From: Methanocorpusculum sp.
Lineage (GTDB): Archaea; Halobacteriota; Methanomicrobia; Methanomicrobiales; Methanocorpusculaceae
Assembly (NCBI GenBank): GCA_029987025.1
Contig: DALTWQ010000072.1
Coordinates: forward strand, 1 to 6,311
Direction: 5' to 3'
Length of the DNA: 6,311 nt
Within the stretch, counting starts at the first letter, position 1. Each line of letters begins with the position of its first letter. Positions 1 through 5,640 of this stretch are shown in pieces. The notes below the pieces were generated by a model that was not told the DNA's origin, made no database searches, and saw only the letters and a program-made list of their open reading frames with translations. Position numbers and translations under genes: made by a program.

Positions 1-52
1 ATCATGCAGCCCTGTCACGGCTGCGACTCGGATTCGAATTCCGACTTGGGCG
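1..52 (+). tRNA. tRNA-Asp (anticodon GTC), 5' part cut off by the window edge
   Basis: The 3' two thirds of a tRNA gene are visible. The anticodon stem is CAGCC (7-11) paired with GGCTG (19-23), enclosing the loop CTGTCAC, so the anticodon is GTC (14-16) and reads Asp codons. A 4-nt variable loop (24-27) follows. The T stem TCGGA/TCCGA (28-32, 40-44) encloses TTCGAAT. The 3' acceptor strand is CTTGGGC (45-51), with discriminator G at 52. CCA is not encoded. The missing 5' acceptor strand should read about GCCCAAG just upstream of the window. Confidence 0.93.
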
Positions 53-55
53 TAG

Positions 56-68
56 TTTTTTTGTTTTT
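56..68 (+). terminator. T-run terminator after tRNA-Asp
   Basis: A T7-G-T5 tract starts four bases after the tRNA discriminator. There is no strong hairpin, which fits archaeal intrinsic termination on oligo-T in the non-template strand. Confidence 0.6.
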
Positions 69-104
69 ATCTTCTAAGTACGTCTTTATTCTCAGGCATA
101 CAGC

Positions 105-120
105 ATATCTATTAATATTT
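105..120 (+). promoter_or_regulatory. Possible TATA region for the zinc-finger gene
   Basis: This is an AT-rich stretch, with TTAATATT at about 112-119. A TATA centre near 115 would place transcription start near 142. The mRNA would then have a leader of about 28 nt that contains the hairpin at 148-164. The match to the archaeal TATA consensus is only approximate. Confidence 0.3.
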
Positions 121-147
121 TCCTGACAAACAATCAGTAACAACCTG

Positions 148-164
148 TCCGGCATCCTGCCGGA
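148..164 (+). promoter_or_regulatory. 7-bp hairpin overlapping the Shine-Dalgarno sequence of the zinc-finger gene
   Basis: TCCGGCA (148-154) and TGCCGGA (158-164) are perfect reverse complements separated by the 3-nt loop TCC. The 3' arm contains GGA of the presumed ribosome-binding sequence GGAG (162-165), which lies just before the ATG at 170. If the hairpin forms in the mRNA it would hide the ribosome-binding site. A regulatory role is inference. Confidence 0.45.
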
Positions 165-169
165 GTGCA

Positions 170-1201
170 ATGATAGATATGGACAATACAGATTTATTCG
201 AAGACGGGCCGAGACTTCTGAGATGTGACGGCTGCGGCAGATACTTTGAAGAACCGCTTTTAAAACGCTGCCGTGCCTGCGGAAAATTATTCTGTGCAGA
301 CTGCAGAACAACTCATGACTGCCGTGAACCGGTTCCCGTGAATCCTGCAGGTTCTGCAGGCCCTGCAGAATCGTCTGTGGAATCTGCAGTGCCTCCGGTA
401 ATTATCCGCGGTCTTGATGAAAACTTAGGTTCGACAGAGTGGAAGAATGAGCCTGCCGTAAGTGGGCAGCCGCAGAGAAAATATACGCCGATAACCTTCC
501 TTGATGATGAACAGAACAGTATAGGCAGTGCTGATGTAAGACGCAATGAGGGCCCGGGAACCTATGGTTCGTATCAGATTCCTGTGCCGGACGCACCAGG
601 TGTCAAATCAGCAGAGGCACAGCAGCCGATGTATCAGAAACCGTATGCTCCTTCGTACAATGAGTCATCTGACCCGCAGCCGGCATATCAGGAACCGTAT
701 GTGCCGCCGTACACAGGTTCTTCGAAGCAGCAGGCTCCTGCAATGGAATATACGCCGGTCTATGACATACCGGCAGCAGAAACAACTCCTGCATGCGGTC
801 CGGATGAACTTATCTGTGATGACTGCGGCAGAGTCTGGAAAAAGACAGACCTGCGCAAATGCAAGAAATGCGGTGCGGTACTTTGTCCGAACTGCCGTGA
901 TAAGCATAAGTGTAAGAAATCCGGTAAAAAAGCATCTGCAAAGAACTCCTCACCGGCAGCACCTGCTGAGAAGAAGTATGCAGACCTCTATCCTCAGGCA
1001 CAGCAGGCTGCTGAACCGAATTTAGCTGCAGGAGCACCGGATAAGAAAAAGGCACGGAAAGAAAAAGCTCCGCGGAATTCCGCCGGGAAAAAATCCCATA
1101 AAAAACTGATTCTTATGGTTGTTCTTGCAGTTCTTCTTGCAGCAGGTGTTACGGTTGCAGTCCTCATGATGAACGGCATTATTCAGCCGCTCAATAGATA
1201 A
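170..1201 (+). CDS. Tail-anchored protein with two AN1-like eight-ligand zinc-finger modules
   Basis: This 343-aa protein has an unknown specific function. It carries two copies of one metal-binding pattern, C-x2-C-x11-C-x2-C-x4-C-x2-C-x3-H-x-C. The first uses Cys19, 22, 34, 37, 42, 45, His49 and Cys51. The second uses Cys216, 219, 231, 234, 239, 242, His246 and Cys248. Eight ligands in this order resemble cross-brace two-zinc folds such as AN1 fingers, though the last spacing is shorter. The modules are joined by a Pro/Gln/Tyr-rich, probably disordered linker that contains two 18-residue repeats. A Lys-rich stretch (about 291-312) precedes one hydrophobic segment (about 313-334) and a short tail, so the zinc fingers should be cytoplasmic and the protein anchored by its C-terminus. 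The start at 170 has GGAG four bases upstream. An in-frame ATG at 179 has 13-nt spacing and is the alternative. A T10 tract follows the stop. A membrane protein-quality or adaptor role, suggested by the htpX neighbour, is inference. Confidence 0.85.
   Translation: MIDMDNTDLFEDGPRLLRCDGCGRYFEEPLLKRCRACGKLFCADCRTTHDCREPVPVNPAGSAGPAESSVESAVPPVIIRGLDENLGSTEWKNEPAVSGQPQRKYTPITFLDDEQNSIGSADVRRNEGPGTYGSYQIPVPDAPGVKSAEAQQPMYQKPYAPSYNESSDPQPAYQEPYVPPYTGSSKQQAPAMEYTPVYDIPAAETTPACGPDELICDDCGRVWKKTDLRKCKKCGAVLCPNCRDKHKCKKSGKKASAKNSSPAAPAEKKYADLYPQAQQAAEPNLAAGAPDKKKARKEKAPRNSAGKKSHKKLILMVVLAVLLAAGVTVAVLMMNGIIQPLNR
623..730 (+). repeat. Two tandem 54-nt repeats in the zinc-finger protein linker
   Basis: Unit 1 (623-676) and unit 2 (677-730) each encode 18 residues, starting at Gln152 and Gln170. 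They share the pattern QP-x-YQ-x-PY-x-P-x-Y followed by a Ser-containing spacer. The period is in frame, so copy-number change would keep the reading frame. The second unit contains PPY. Confidence 0.75.
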
Positions 1202-1207
1202 ACACAA

Positions 1208-1217
1208 TTTTTTTTTT
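1208..1217 (+). terminator. T10 terminator after the zinc-finger gene
   Basis: An uninterrupted run of ten T begins seven bases after the TAA stop. This is typical of archaeal intrinsic termination and suggests that htpX is mostly transcribed from its own promoter. Confidence 0.6.
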
Positions 1218-1231
1218 CATTTGTACTCTTC

Positions 1232-1245
1232 TTTTTTATTTTGAA
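1232..1245 (+). promoter_or_regulatory. Possible TATA region for htpX
   Basis: The AT-rich TTTTTTATTTTGAA lies 50-65 bases before the htpX ATG. It would give a transcript start near 1265 and a short leader. Another AT-rich segment at about 1261-1272 is a competing candidate that would give an almost leaderless transcript. Neither matches the consensus well. Confidence 0.25.
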
Positions 1246-1287
1246 TTCCTCATAAGAAACCTATTATCTTTCAAAGAGAGATATAGT

Positions 1288-1293
1288 ATGTAG
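1288..1293 (+). promoter_or_regulatory. Start-stop element (ATG TAG) just before htpX
   Basis: ATG at 1288 is followed at once by TAG, in the same frame as the htpX ATG at 1297. The purine stretch GAGAG (1276-1280), the only Shine-Dalgarno-like sequence here, lies seven bases before this ATG and sixteen before the htpX ATG. The better-spaced start codon therefore leads directly to a stop. Control by termination and reinitiation is inference. Confidence 0.4.
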
Positions 1294-1296
1294 AAA

Positions 1297-2211
1297 ATGA
1301 TTTGGAAACGTGACTGGGGTCTTGTAGGCAGGCAGACTGTTGCCTGGCTGGTAATGCTTGCCATTTATGCGGCAATCATTGCGGTTGCTTTTGCCTTTTT
1401 AAAAGGAGGGGTATTATACTTCATATTAGCTCTTGTCTTTATCATGGCATTTGTCCAGTTCTTCTTCTCGGACAAAATTGTGCTGAAGACAATGCATGTG
1501 CAGATGGTGGATGAGTACAGTCAGCCGAAACTTGTCGCGATGGTTCGCGGTCTTGCAGAAGAGGCAGGTCTTCCTATGCCGAAAGTAGGTGTTATCATGC
1601 ATCCGGCTATGACAAACATCCCTAATGCATTTGCAACCGGCAGAAGTCCGCGTCATGCAGTAGTAGCTGTTACTCCGCGGATTATGGAACTGCTTAATGA
1701 AAAGGAACTCCGCGGCGTTCTGGCGCATGAGATATCTCACATCAGAAACCGCGATATGCTTACGATGACCATCGGAAGTTTTGCGGTGATGATTGCTGAA
1801 GTTATTCTGCATAACTCATTCTTCATTGCACTTTTCGGCGGTATGCGCGACAGTAATGAAGGTCCCGGAGTTATTGCGTATATTCTGCTGATTGTGGTAA
1901 CATTCCTTATCTATATCATAGGAACAATGGTTACCATGGCGATTTCACGGTACCGTGAGTTTGCTGCTGACAGAGGAAGCGGGTATATAACTCAGGATCC
2001 TGACTCACTCATCTCGGCCCTTCGTAAGTTAAGCGATGCATCAGAGCATGCTCCGCAGAAAGCAAAAGAGGCAGTTTCGGGGCTGAACGCATTCTTTATC
2101 ACACCTGCCATCTCCGGCAAATCAGTAATGGAGCTCTTCTCAACCCACCCGACGCTTGAAAAACGCATTGAAAATCTGGAAAAGGTCCGCAGAGAAATCC
2201 GCGGATACTGA
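1297..2211 (+). CDS. htpX: HtpX-type membrane zinc metalloprotease (peptidase family M48)
   Basis: HtpX proteases cut misfolded or damaged membrane proteins, with a zinc active site on the cytoplasmic side. This protein has 304 aa, a normal length for the family. The zinc motif HEISH has ligands His144 and His148 and catalytic Glu145. The third ligand is probably Glu221 in the REFAAD motif. Four hydrophobic segments fit the known topology: about 14-35, 37-57, 154-180 and 191-216. The region before HEISH (PNAFATGRSPRHAVVAVT) is the usual M48 substrate-cleft strand, and a late THP motif (STHPTLEKRI) is also typical. The start MIWKRDWGLVGR matches the family N-terminus, so ATG 1297 is preferred despite weak ribosome-binding support. 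It lies 95 bases after the zinc-finger gene, behind a T10 tract, and is followed by its own T-run. No key residue is missing. Confidence 0.95.
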   Translation: MIWKRDWGLVGRQTVAWLVMLAIYAAIIAVAFAFLKGGVLYFILALVFIMAFVQFFFSDKIVLKTMHVQMVDEYSQPKLVAMVRGLAEEAGLPMPKVGVIMHPAMTNIPNAFATGRSPRHAVVAVTPRIMELLNEKELRGVLAHEISHIRNRDMLTMTIGSFAVMIAEVILHNSFFIALFGGMRDSNEGPGVIAYILLIVVTFLIYIIGTMVTMAISRYREFAADRGSGYITQDPDSLISALRKLSDASEHAPQKAKEAVSGLNAFFITPAISGKSVMELFSTHPTLEKRIENLEKVRREIRGY

Positions 2212-2224
2212 TTTTTTTATTTTT
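2212..2224 (+). terminator. T-run terminator after htpX
   Basis: The tract T7-A-T5 begins directly after the TGA stop and separates htpX from the downstream tRNA genes. Confidence 0.6.
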
Positions 2225-2283
2225 AACTTCCCTTTATTCTGCAGTATCTGATTTATATCTGCCAGATATTAGGGGTGTTCCGG

Positions 2284-2297
2284 CACATATATATGTG
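2284..2297 (+). promoter_or_regulatory. Perfect 14-bp AT-rich palindrome, likely TATA region of the tRNA genes
   Basis: CACATATATATGTG is its own reverse complement. Its TATATA core centres near 2290, so transcription would start near 2316, giving a leader of about 15 nt before tRNA-Gly. A second TATATAT (2311-2317) lies too close to the mature 5' end to be a standard TATA box for this tRNA. It could be the initiator region or melt easily. Confidence 0.45.
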
Positions 2298-2331
2298 AGT
2301 ACGTGTAATGTATATATCGCAAAGTTATCAG

Positions 2332-2402
2332 GCACTGATGGTCTAGAGGCATGACTTTGGCCTTCCAAGCCAATAGCCCGGGTTCGAATCCCGGTCGGTG
2401 CA
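2332..2402 (+). tRNA. tRNA-Gly (anticodon TCC)
   Basis: A complete 71-nt cloverleaf. The acceptor GCACTGA (2332-2338) pairs with TCGGTGC (2395-2401) with one G-T pair, and the discriminator is A2402. The D stem is GTC/GAC. The anticodon stem TTGGC/GCCAA encloses CTTCCAA, so the anticodon is TCC (2364-2366). The variable loop is 4 nt, and the T stem CCGGG/CCCGG encloses TTCGAAT. No intron and no encoded CCA. Confidence 0.97.
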
Positions 2403-2437
2403 CTCTTTTCGTGTTTTTGATACAGTTTCTTTTTCCC

Positions 2438-2509
2438 GGATTCGTGGTCTAGTGGTATGACGTCGCCTTCACACGGCGAAGGTCAGGAGTTCGAATCTCC
2501 TCGGATCCA
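2438..2509 (+). tRNA. tRNA-Val (anticodon CAC)
   Basis: A complete 72-nt cloverleaf. The acceptor GGATTCG (2438-2444) pairs with CGGATCC (2502-2508) with one T-G pair, and the discriminator is A2509. The D stem is GTC/GAC. The anticodon stem TCGCC/GGCGA encloses TTCACAC, so the anticodon is CAC (2470-2472). The variable loop is 5 nt, and the T stem AGGAG/CTCCT encloses TTCGAAT. No intron and no CCA. Only 35 T-rich bases separate it from tRNA-Gly and I see no separate TATA box, so co-transcription is likely. Confidence 0.97.
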
Positions 2510-2574
2510 TCATTATATTCAGTTCCATAAATCAGTTGAAATGAATCTGCTGTAAATCTGTTTTAGTACAATTG

Positions 2575-2580
2575 AAAAAA
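2575..2580 (-). terminator. T-run terminator of the rtcB operon
   Basis: On the - strand a T6 tract starts four bases after the TGA stop of the last operon gene. The rest of the gap to tRNA-Val (2510-2574) is AT-rich and shows no gene. The tRNA transcript and the operon converge here. Confidence 0.45.
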
Positions 2581-2583
2581 GAA

Positions 2584-3159
2584 TCAGAAGCCTGCCGGGT
2601 TTCCTTCGGCAAACTTCTTCAAAAATGGTGTGCTCGGATATTCATGAACGCCTGCGAGCAGGAGAGTTCCGTCTCCTATTTTCCACTCGGCGAGGACGGG
2701 AGCGTTTTTTGTCTTCGAGGTGATGACTGCTTTTCCGTCGGATTTTTCAAACCAGCCGTCGCAGGGAAGGTGAGCTGTATCATAACCGTCTGCAAGGCAT
2801 CCCCACGGAGATGAGACGTCGGTTTTTGTATCATGCTCCATGAACTCGAAATGATACTCGACCTCGACCGGAAGCCAGTCGTAGCGGTCCGGTCCTGCGT
2901 CTGCGGCGCCGAAGACGAGCATTTTTCCGCCGTCTTCAAGGTAGTCTTCAATTCTTCCTGCACATGCACGCAGTGCCGGAAGCATGCGTGAATAGTGTGT
3001 GTTTCCGAATCCGGTCGGAATGATGATTCCTGAAAATGTTCCGCGGAAAAACGGTGCTGCAAGCATCAGCGGGGTTACTGCCTCTGCAGAGCCTGCGGCG
3101 TCTTTAACAACCGTGTGAAACATCATTTCTCTGTCCCAGAATACTGCTACCTGTCCCAT
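2584..3159 (-). CDS. Class I glutamine-amidotransferase-fold-like protein without the nucleophile Cys
   Basis: A 191-aa soluble protein, not firmly assigned. Residues about 42-90 show the flavodoxin-like pattern of amidotransferase/DJ-1/ThuA folds: strand GIIIPTG, a helix with LPALRACAGRIEDYLEDGG, then strand KMLVFGAA. At the nucleophile-elbow position, where active enzymes have Cys, Phe83 is seen. Near the end, LLLAGVHEYPST (His172, Glu173) resembles the HPE part of the triad. It may therefore be a non-catalytic or differently working member; this is inference from motifs. ATG 3159 lies one base after the rtcB TAA, and AAAGGA inside the rtcB end acts as ribosome-binding site. It is thus the last gene of the rtcB operon and translationally linked to it, which suggests a role next to RNA ligation, but no activity can be named. 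Confidence 0.8.
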   Translation of the reverse strand: MGQVAVFWDREMMFHTVVKDAAGSAEAVTPLMLAAPFFRGTFSGIIIPTGFGNTHYSRMLPALRACAGRIEDYLEDGGKMLVFGAADAGPDRYDWLPVEVEYHFEFMEHDTKTDVSSPWGCLADGYDTAHLPCDGWFEKSDGKAVITSKTKNAPVLAEWKIGDGTLLLAGVHEYPSTPFLKKFAEGNPAGF

Positions 3160-3160
3160 A

Positions 3161-4594
3161 TTATCCTTTAATAACTCCTAATGGTTTCATGCGGCAGATA
3201 ATCCGGGAAAGTCCGGCCTCTGCTACTGTCTTTACTACTTCACTGCTCGGCTTGTAGACCGCAGGAGCTTCTTCTGCAATCGCTGCCTGGTTCGGTGCTT
3301 TGACAAGAATGCCCTGCTCAAGAAGGGAGGCTGCAACTTCGTCTCCGGTCTGCATTTTTTTTGCACTCGAGCGGCTCTTTACGCGGCCTGCTCCGTGACA
3401 GGTGCTGCCGAATGTCTGCTCCATTGCTGCCGCGGTTCCAGCAAGAAGATAGGATGAGGTTCCCATGCTTCCCGGAATTATGACCGGCTGACCTTCTGCA
3501 CGGTAGACAGCGGGCACTTCAGCACATCCGGGGCCGAATGCACGGGTCGCACCTTTGCGGTGGACGCAGACCTTCTGTTTCCTGCCGCCGACGTCATGTG
3601 TCTCATACTTTGCGACGTTGTGCGCAACATCATAGACGAGCGGCATCTCTTCGTAGGTGATACCGAAACGCTTTACCATGATTTCACGCACGGCGTGTGT
3701 GATAAACTGTCTGTTTGCCCAGGCATAGTTTGCCGCTGCCGCCATGCCGCCGAAGTATGCCCTTCCCTCCTTTGAGGAAAGCGGTGCGCAGGCAAGCTGA
3801 CGGTCAGGAAGCGCAATGCCGTATTTGTCTGCCGCTTCTTCGAGGACTTTGAGATGGTCCGTACAGACCTGGTGGCCAAGGCCGCGTGAGCCGCAGTGAA
3901 TCATGATGCAAATCTGTCCTGCAGAAACCCCGAAGACCTCAGCGGTATTTTCATCGAAGATTTCTTCGGCTTTCTGTATTTCGAGGAAATGGTTTCCGGA
4001 GCCGAGTGTTCCGCACTGTGGAATGCCGCGTTTTCGTGCCTTGTCGCTGACAGCAGAGATGTCTGCGCCTGCAAGGCATCCCTTCTCCTCGCAGTGTTCG
4101 ATGTCGGACTCCATGCCGTAGCCGAGTTCTACTGCGCAGGAAGATCCCTCTTCCATGACTCTTGTCAGGTCTTTCTGTGAGAGTCTTAAGGGGCTTTTTG
4201 CGCCGACTCCGACAGGGACTGCTTCATAGAGTTCGTCGATTAACCCCTGTTTGTCAGTGAGGTCTTCTTCTGTGAGCGGCGTAGTAATCATGCGTACACC
4301 GCAGTTGATATCAAAGCCGACGCCGCCCGGAGATATTACGCCTTCTGTTTCATCGAAAGCGGCAACACCACCTATCGGAAAACCGTATCCCCAGTGAATG
4401 TCAGGCATTCCGAAGGAACTCTTCACAATTCCCGGGAGGCAGGCAACATTTCCAAGCTGCGTCAGTGCTCCGTCTTCTATTGATTCTGCAAGAATGTCGG
4501 ATAAAAAAAATCTTCCCGGAACCCGCATACCGGAGACAAAACCTTTCGGAATCTCCCACTCGACAGGACCTGTTCGCCGGATATTTTCATTCAT
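3161..4594 (-). CDS. rtcB: RtcB RNA-splicing ligase (GTP- and Mn-dependent)
   Basis: RtcB joins RNA ends carrying 2',3'-cyclic phosphate or 3'-phosphate to a 5'-OH, using GTP through a His-guanylate intermediate. In archaea it seals tRNA exons after intron removal. The protein has 477 aa. Residues matching the Pyrococcus horikoshii active site are all present: Asp95 and Cys98 (GVGFDINCGVR), Asn201-His202 (GSGNHFLE), His233 (MIHCGSRGLGHQ), His325 (YDVAHN), guanylylated His400 and Arg404 (STCHGAGRVKSR), and Lys476 two residues from the C-terminus. There is no intein. ATG 4594 follows the archease TGA with a 3-nt gap and no clear Shine-Dalgarno sequence, so translation probably depends on coupling. 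The direct link to archease, its activator, supports the assignment. Confidence 0.98.
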   Translation of the reverse strand: MNENIRRTGPVEWEIPKGFVSGMRVPGRFFLSDILAESIEDGALTQLGNVACLPGIVKSSFGMPDIHWGYGFPIGGVAAFDETEGVISPGGVGFDINCGVRMITTPLTEEDLTDKQGLIDELYEAVPVGVGAKSPLRLSQKDLTRVMEEGSSCAVELGYGMESDIEHCEEKGCLAGADISAVSDKARKRGIPQCGTLGSGNHFLEIQKAEEIFDENTAEVFGVSAGQICIMIHCGSRGLGHQVCTDHLKVLEEAADKYGIALPDRQLACAPLSSKEGRAYFGGMAAAANYAWANRQFITHAVREIMVKRFGITYEEMPLVYDVAHNVAKYETHDVGGRKQKVCVHRKGATRAFGPGCAEVPAVYRAEGQPVIIPGSMGTSSYLLAGTAAAMEQTFGSTCHGAGRVKSRSSAKKMQTGDEVAASLLEQGILVKAPNQAAIAEEAPAVYKPSSEVVKTVAEAGLSRIICRMKPLGVIKG

Positions 4595-4597
4595 AGT

Positions 4598-5011
4598 TCA
4601 GATGTCAAAGATTATTATGAGTTCATACTCTGTATTTTTTTTGGTCAGCGTAAGGCCGGAGTAGGAGATTCCTTTTACTTCAATGCCGCCTGAGTGTTTT
4701 CCGCGCTCAAAAGAAACCCCAAAAACCGTTCCGGTGACGCTCTTTTCCGAGACCGTAAGAGAAAATGCGGAAGGCACCAGATACTCTGTTTCCATGATGA
4801 ACAGAAGTTCTGAAAGGAAGTTCACGCAGAGTTCTTCGGCAGATGTTCCTTCTGCCTCTATTGAGGTGCTTATATCAGAGTTCTCCCGTTCAGATGTGCC
4901 GTACATCACCTGAGATAATGCAAATCCGCTTTCTGCAAGAAGCGAGATAAAATCAGGTGCGGTAATCCGCATCTTTACATCTGCAGTATGCTCAAGTTCT
5001 TCAAACGGCAT
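4598..5011 (-). CDS. Archease, activator of RtcB
   Basis: Archease speeds guanylylation of RtcB and lets it turn over more than once. The protein has 137 aa, the usual size. It shows the N-terminal EHTAD signature (His8 to Asp11), the central block GTSAEELCVNFLSELLFIME, the strand block GGIEVKGISYSGLTL, and the ending FDI. Asp11, Asp136 and the C-terminal Ile137 correspond to the metal-binding Asp residues and terminal Ile of the Pyrococcus protein. ATG 5011 overlaps the TAA of the preceding small gene by one base (TAATG), and its own stop lies three bases before rtcB. Order and spacing indicate coupled synthesis of archease and ligase. Confidence 0.96.
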   Translation of the reverse strand: MPFEELEHTADVKMRITAPDFISLLAESGFALSQVMYGTSERENSDISTSIEAEGTSAEELCVNFLSELLFIMETEYLVPSAFSLTVSEKSVTGTVFGVSFERGKHSGGIEVKGISYSGLTLTKKNTEYELIIIFDI

Positions 5012-5265
5012 TATATGTCTGCAGAGATGCTGAAGCGGGGAACCATCCGCATTGAGATTTCAGAAATCCATTCCAGCTGATAGCGTGAGATGTAAATCAG
5101 GTGGTCTCCTGCTTTGATTATGACATCTGACGGCTTCGGCGGCTTTACTTTTACCGACATAAGAACAGGTCCGCTGCATGAGGTGCTGATGCGGAAATCT
5201 CCTCCCCGTTCATCCATGTAGGCAATAACTTCCGGCGTGACCGGAATCTCAGAAGCAGGTGTCAT
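5011..5265 (-). CDS. 84-aa conserved-looking small protein with a CSGP motif, function unknown
   Basis: I do not recognise this gene with certainty. It encodes 84 aa starting MTPASEIPVTPEVIAYMDER, then an alternating strand-like region with TSCSGPVLMSVKVKPPKPSD, then GDHLIYISRYQLEWI and a short end. One Cys (in CSGP) and the arrangement strand, CSG, strand, GD-x-IYIS loosely recall A-type iron-sulfur carriers (HesB/IscA), but the C-terminal Cys pair is missing, so this is only a weak resemblance. ATG 5265 is chosen because AGGAT lies upstream (spacing about 9) and it leaves a 31-nt gap to the preceding gene. A longer reading from 5331 would overlap that gene by 35 bases. Its TAA overlaps the archease ATG, which ties it to the RNA ligase unit. 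Confidence 0.75.
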   Translation of the reverse strand: MTPASEIPVTPEVIAYMDERGGDFRISTSCSGPVLMSVKVKPPKPSDVIIKAGDHLIYISRYQLEWISEISMRMVPRFSISADI

Positions 5266-5296
5266 GTGTCTTACATCCTGGTAAAAAATAAATAAA

Positions 5297-5620
5297 TCAG
5301 GCTGCAGGGACTGCAGAAAGCAGGCGTTCAACTAATGCAGCATACTGCGGGCGCAGCTCGTATACGCCTGCATCTCCATCTCTCTCGCGTCTGATTGAGA
5401 GAATGCCAAGTTTGGAGGCCATGGTGCCAAGCATTGATGCGACAGAGTGAAGACTTACTGTGAACTTTTCGGAAAGGAATGAATATACCTGATTTACGGT
5501 GACAGTTTTTATTTTCAGAAGAAATTCAAGAAGTGTTTTCCTGATTCCTGATGCGTCACGAGATAAATAGTTCTGAATTCTTTTTTCGATTTCAGCTTTG
5601 AAATCAGACGCTGTAAACAT
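5297..5620 (-). CDS. DUF2551-like winged-helix protein, first gene of the rtcB operon
   Basis: A small basic protein of 107 aa from the preferred start. It resembles the methanogen family DUF2551: a helical N-terminus (SDFKAEIEKRIQNYLSRD), then a winged-helix-like core with LLEFLLKIKTVTVNQVYSFLSEKFTVSLHSVASMLGTM split over helices, a basic wing (SIRRERDGDAGVYELRP) and a final helix. The pattern suits DNA binding, so an autoregulator of this operon or of the divergent gene is plausible, but this is inference. The frame is open to an ATG at 5698, and ATG 5644 is also possible. ATG 5620 is preferred because a good TATA box is centred about 26 bases upstream, so the transcript would start at or next to this ATG, and the upstream residues lie over promoter sequence. 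Confidence 0.8.
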   Translation of the reverse strand: MFTASDFKAEIEKRIQNYLSRDASGIRKTLLEFLLKIKTVTVNQVYSFLSEKFTVSLHSVASMLGTMASKLGILSIRRERDGDAGVYELRPQYAALVERLLSAVPAA

Positions 5621-5640
5621 GTTTAAGATTTTATTACTCA

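Noticed and set aside
15..311. 98-aa reading frame on the - strand over tRNA-Asp and the zinc-finger gene start
   Set aside because: It runs through the tRNA gene and its T-rich terminator, has no recognisable domain and lies antisense to a better-supported gene.
546..1025. 159-aa + strand frame inside the zinc-finger gene
   Set aside because: Its composition (very rich in Arg, Ser, His) is typical of an out-of-frame reading of the Pro/Gln-rich linker and Cys modules.
1288..1299. TAG at 1291 as a read-through or pyrrolysine codon giving a longer HtpX start
   Set aside because: The HtpX family N-terminus begins at MIWKRDW, so nothing is gained by three extra residues, and no pyrrolysine genes are seen here.
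1426..1812. 128-aa - strand frame inside htpX
   Set aside because: It is fully antisense to a gene with all catalytic motifs and shows no family resemblance.
2572..2814. 80-aa + strand frame overlapping the amidotransferase-like gene
   Set aside because: It is antisense, and starts inside the operon terminator region. The - strand gene has fold-like motifs and coupling to rtcB.
3560..4180. + strand frames of 71, 94 and 72 aa inside rtcB
   Set aside because: They are shadows of the rtcB coding strand, with no start signals and no family features.
5266..5331. N-terminal extension of the 84-aa protein to 106 aa
   Set aside because: It would overlap the end of the preceding gene by 35 bases. 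The extra residues are low in conserved-looking pattern, and the inner ATG has a better Shine-Dalgarno position.
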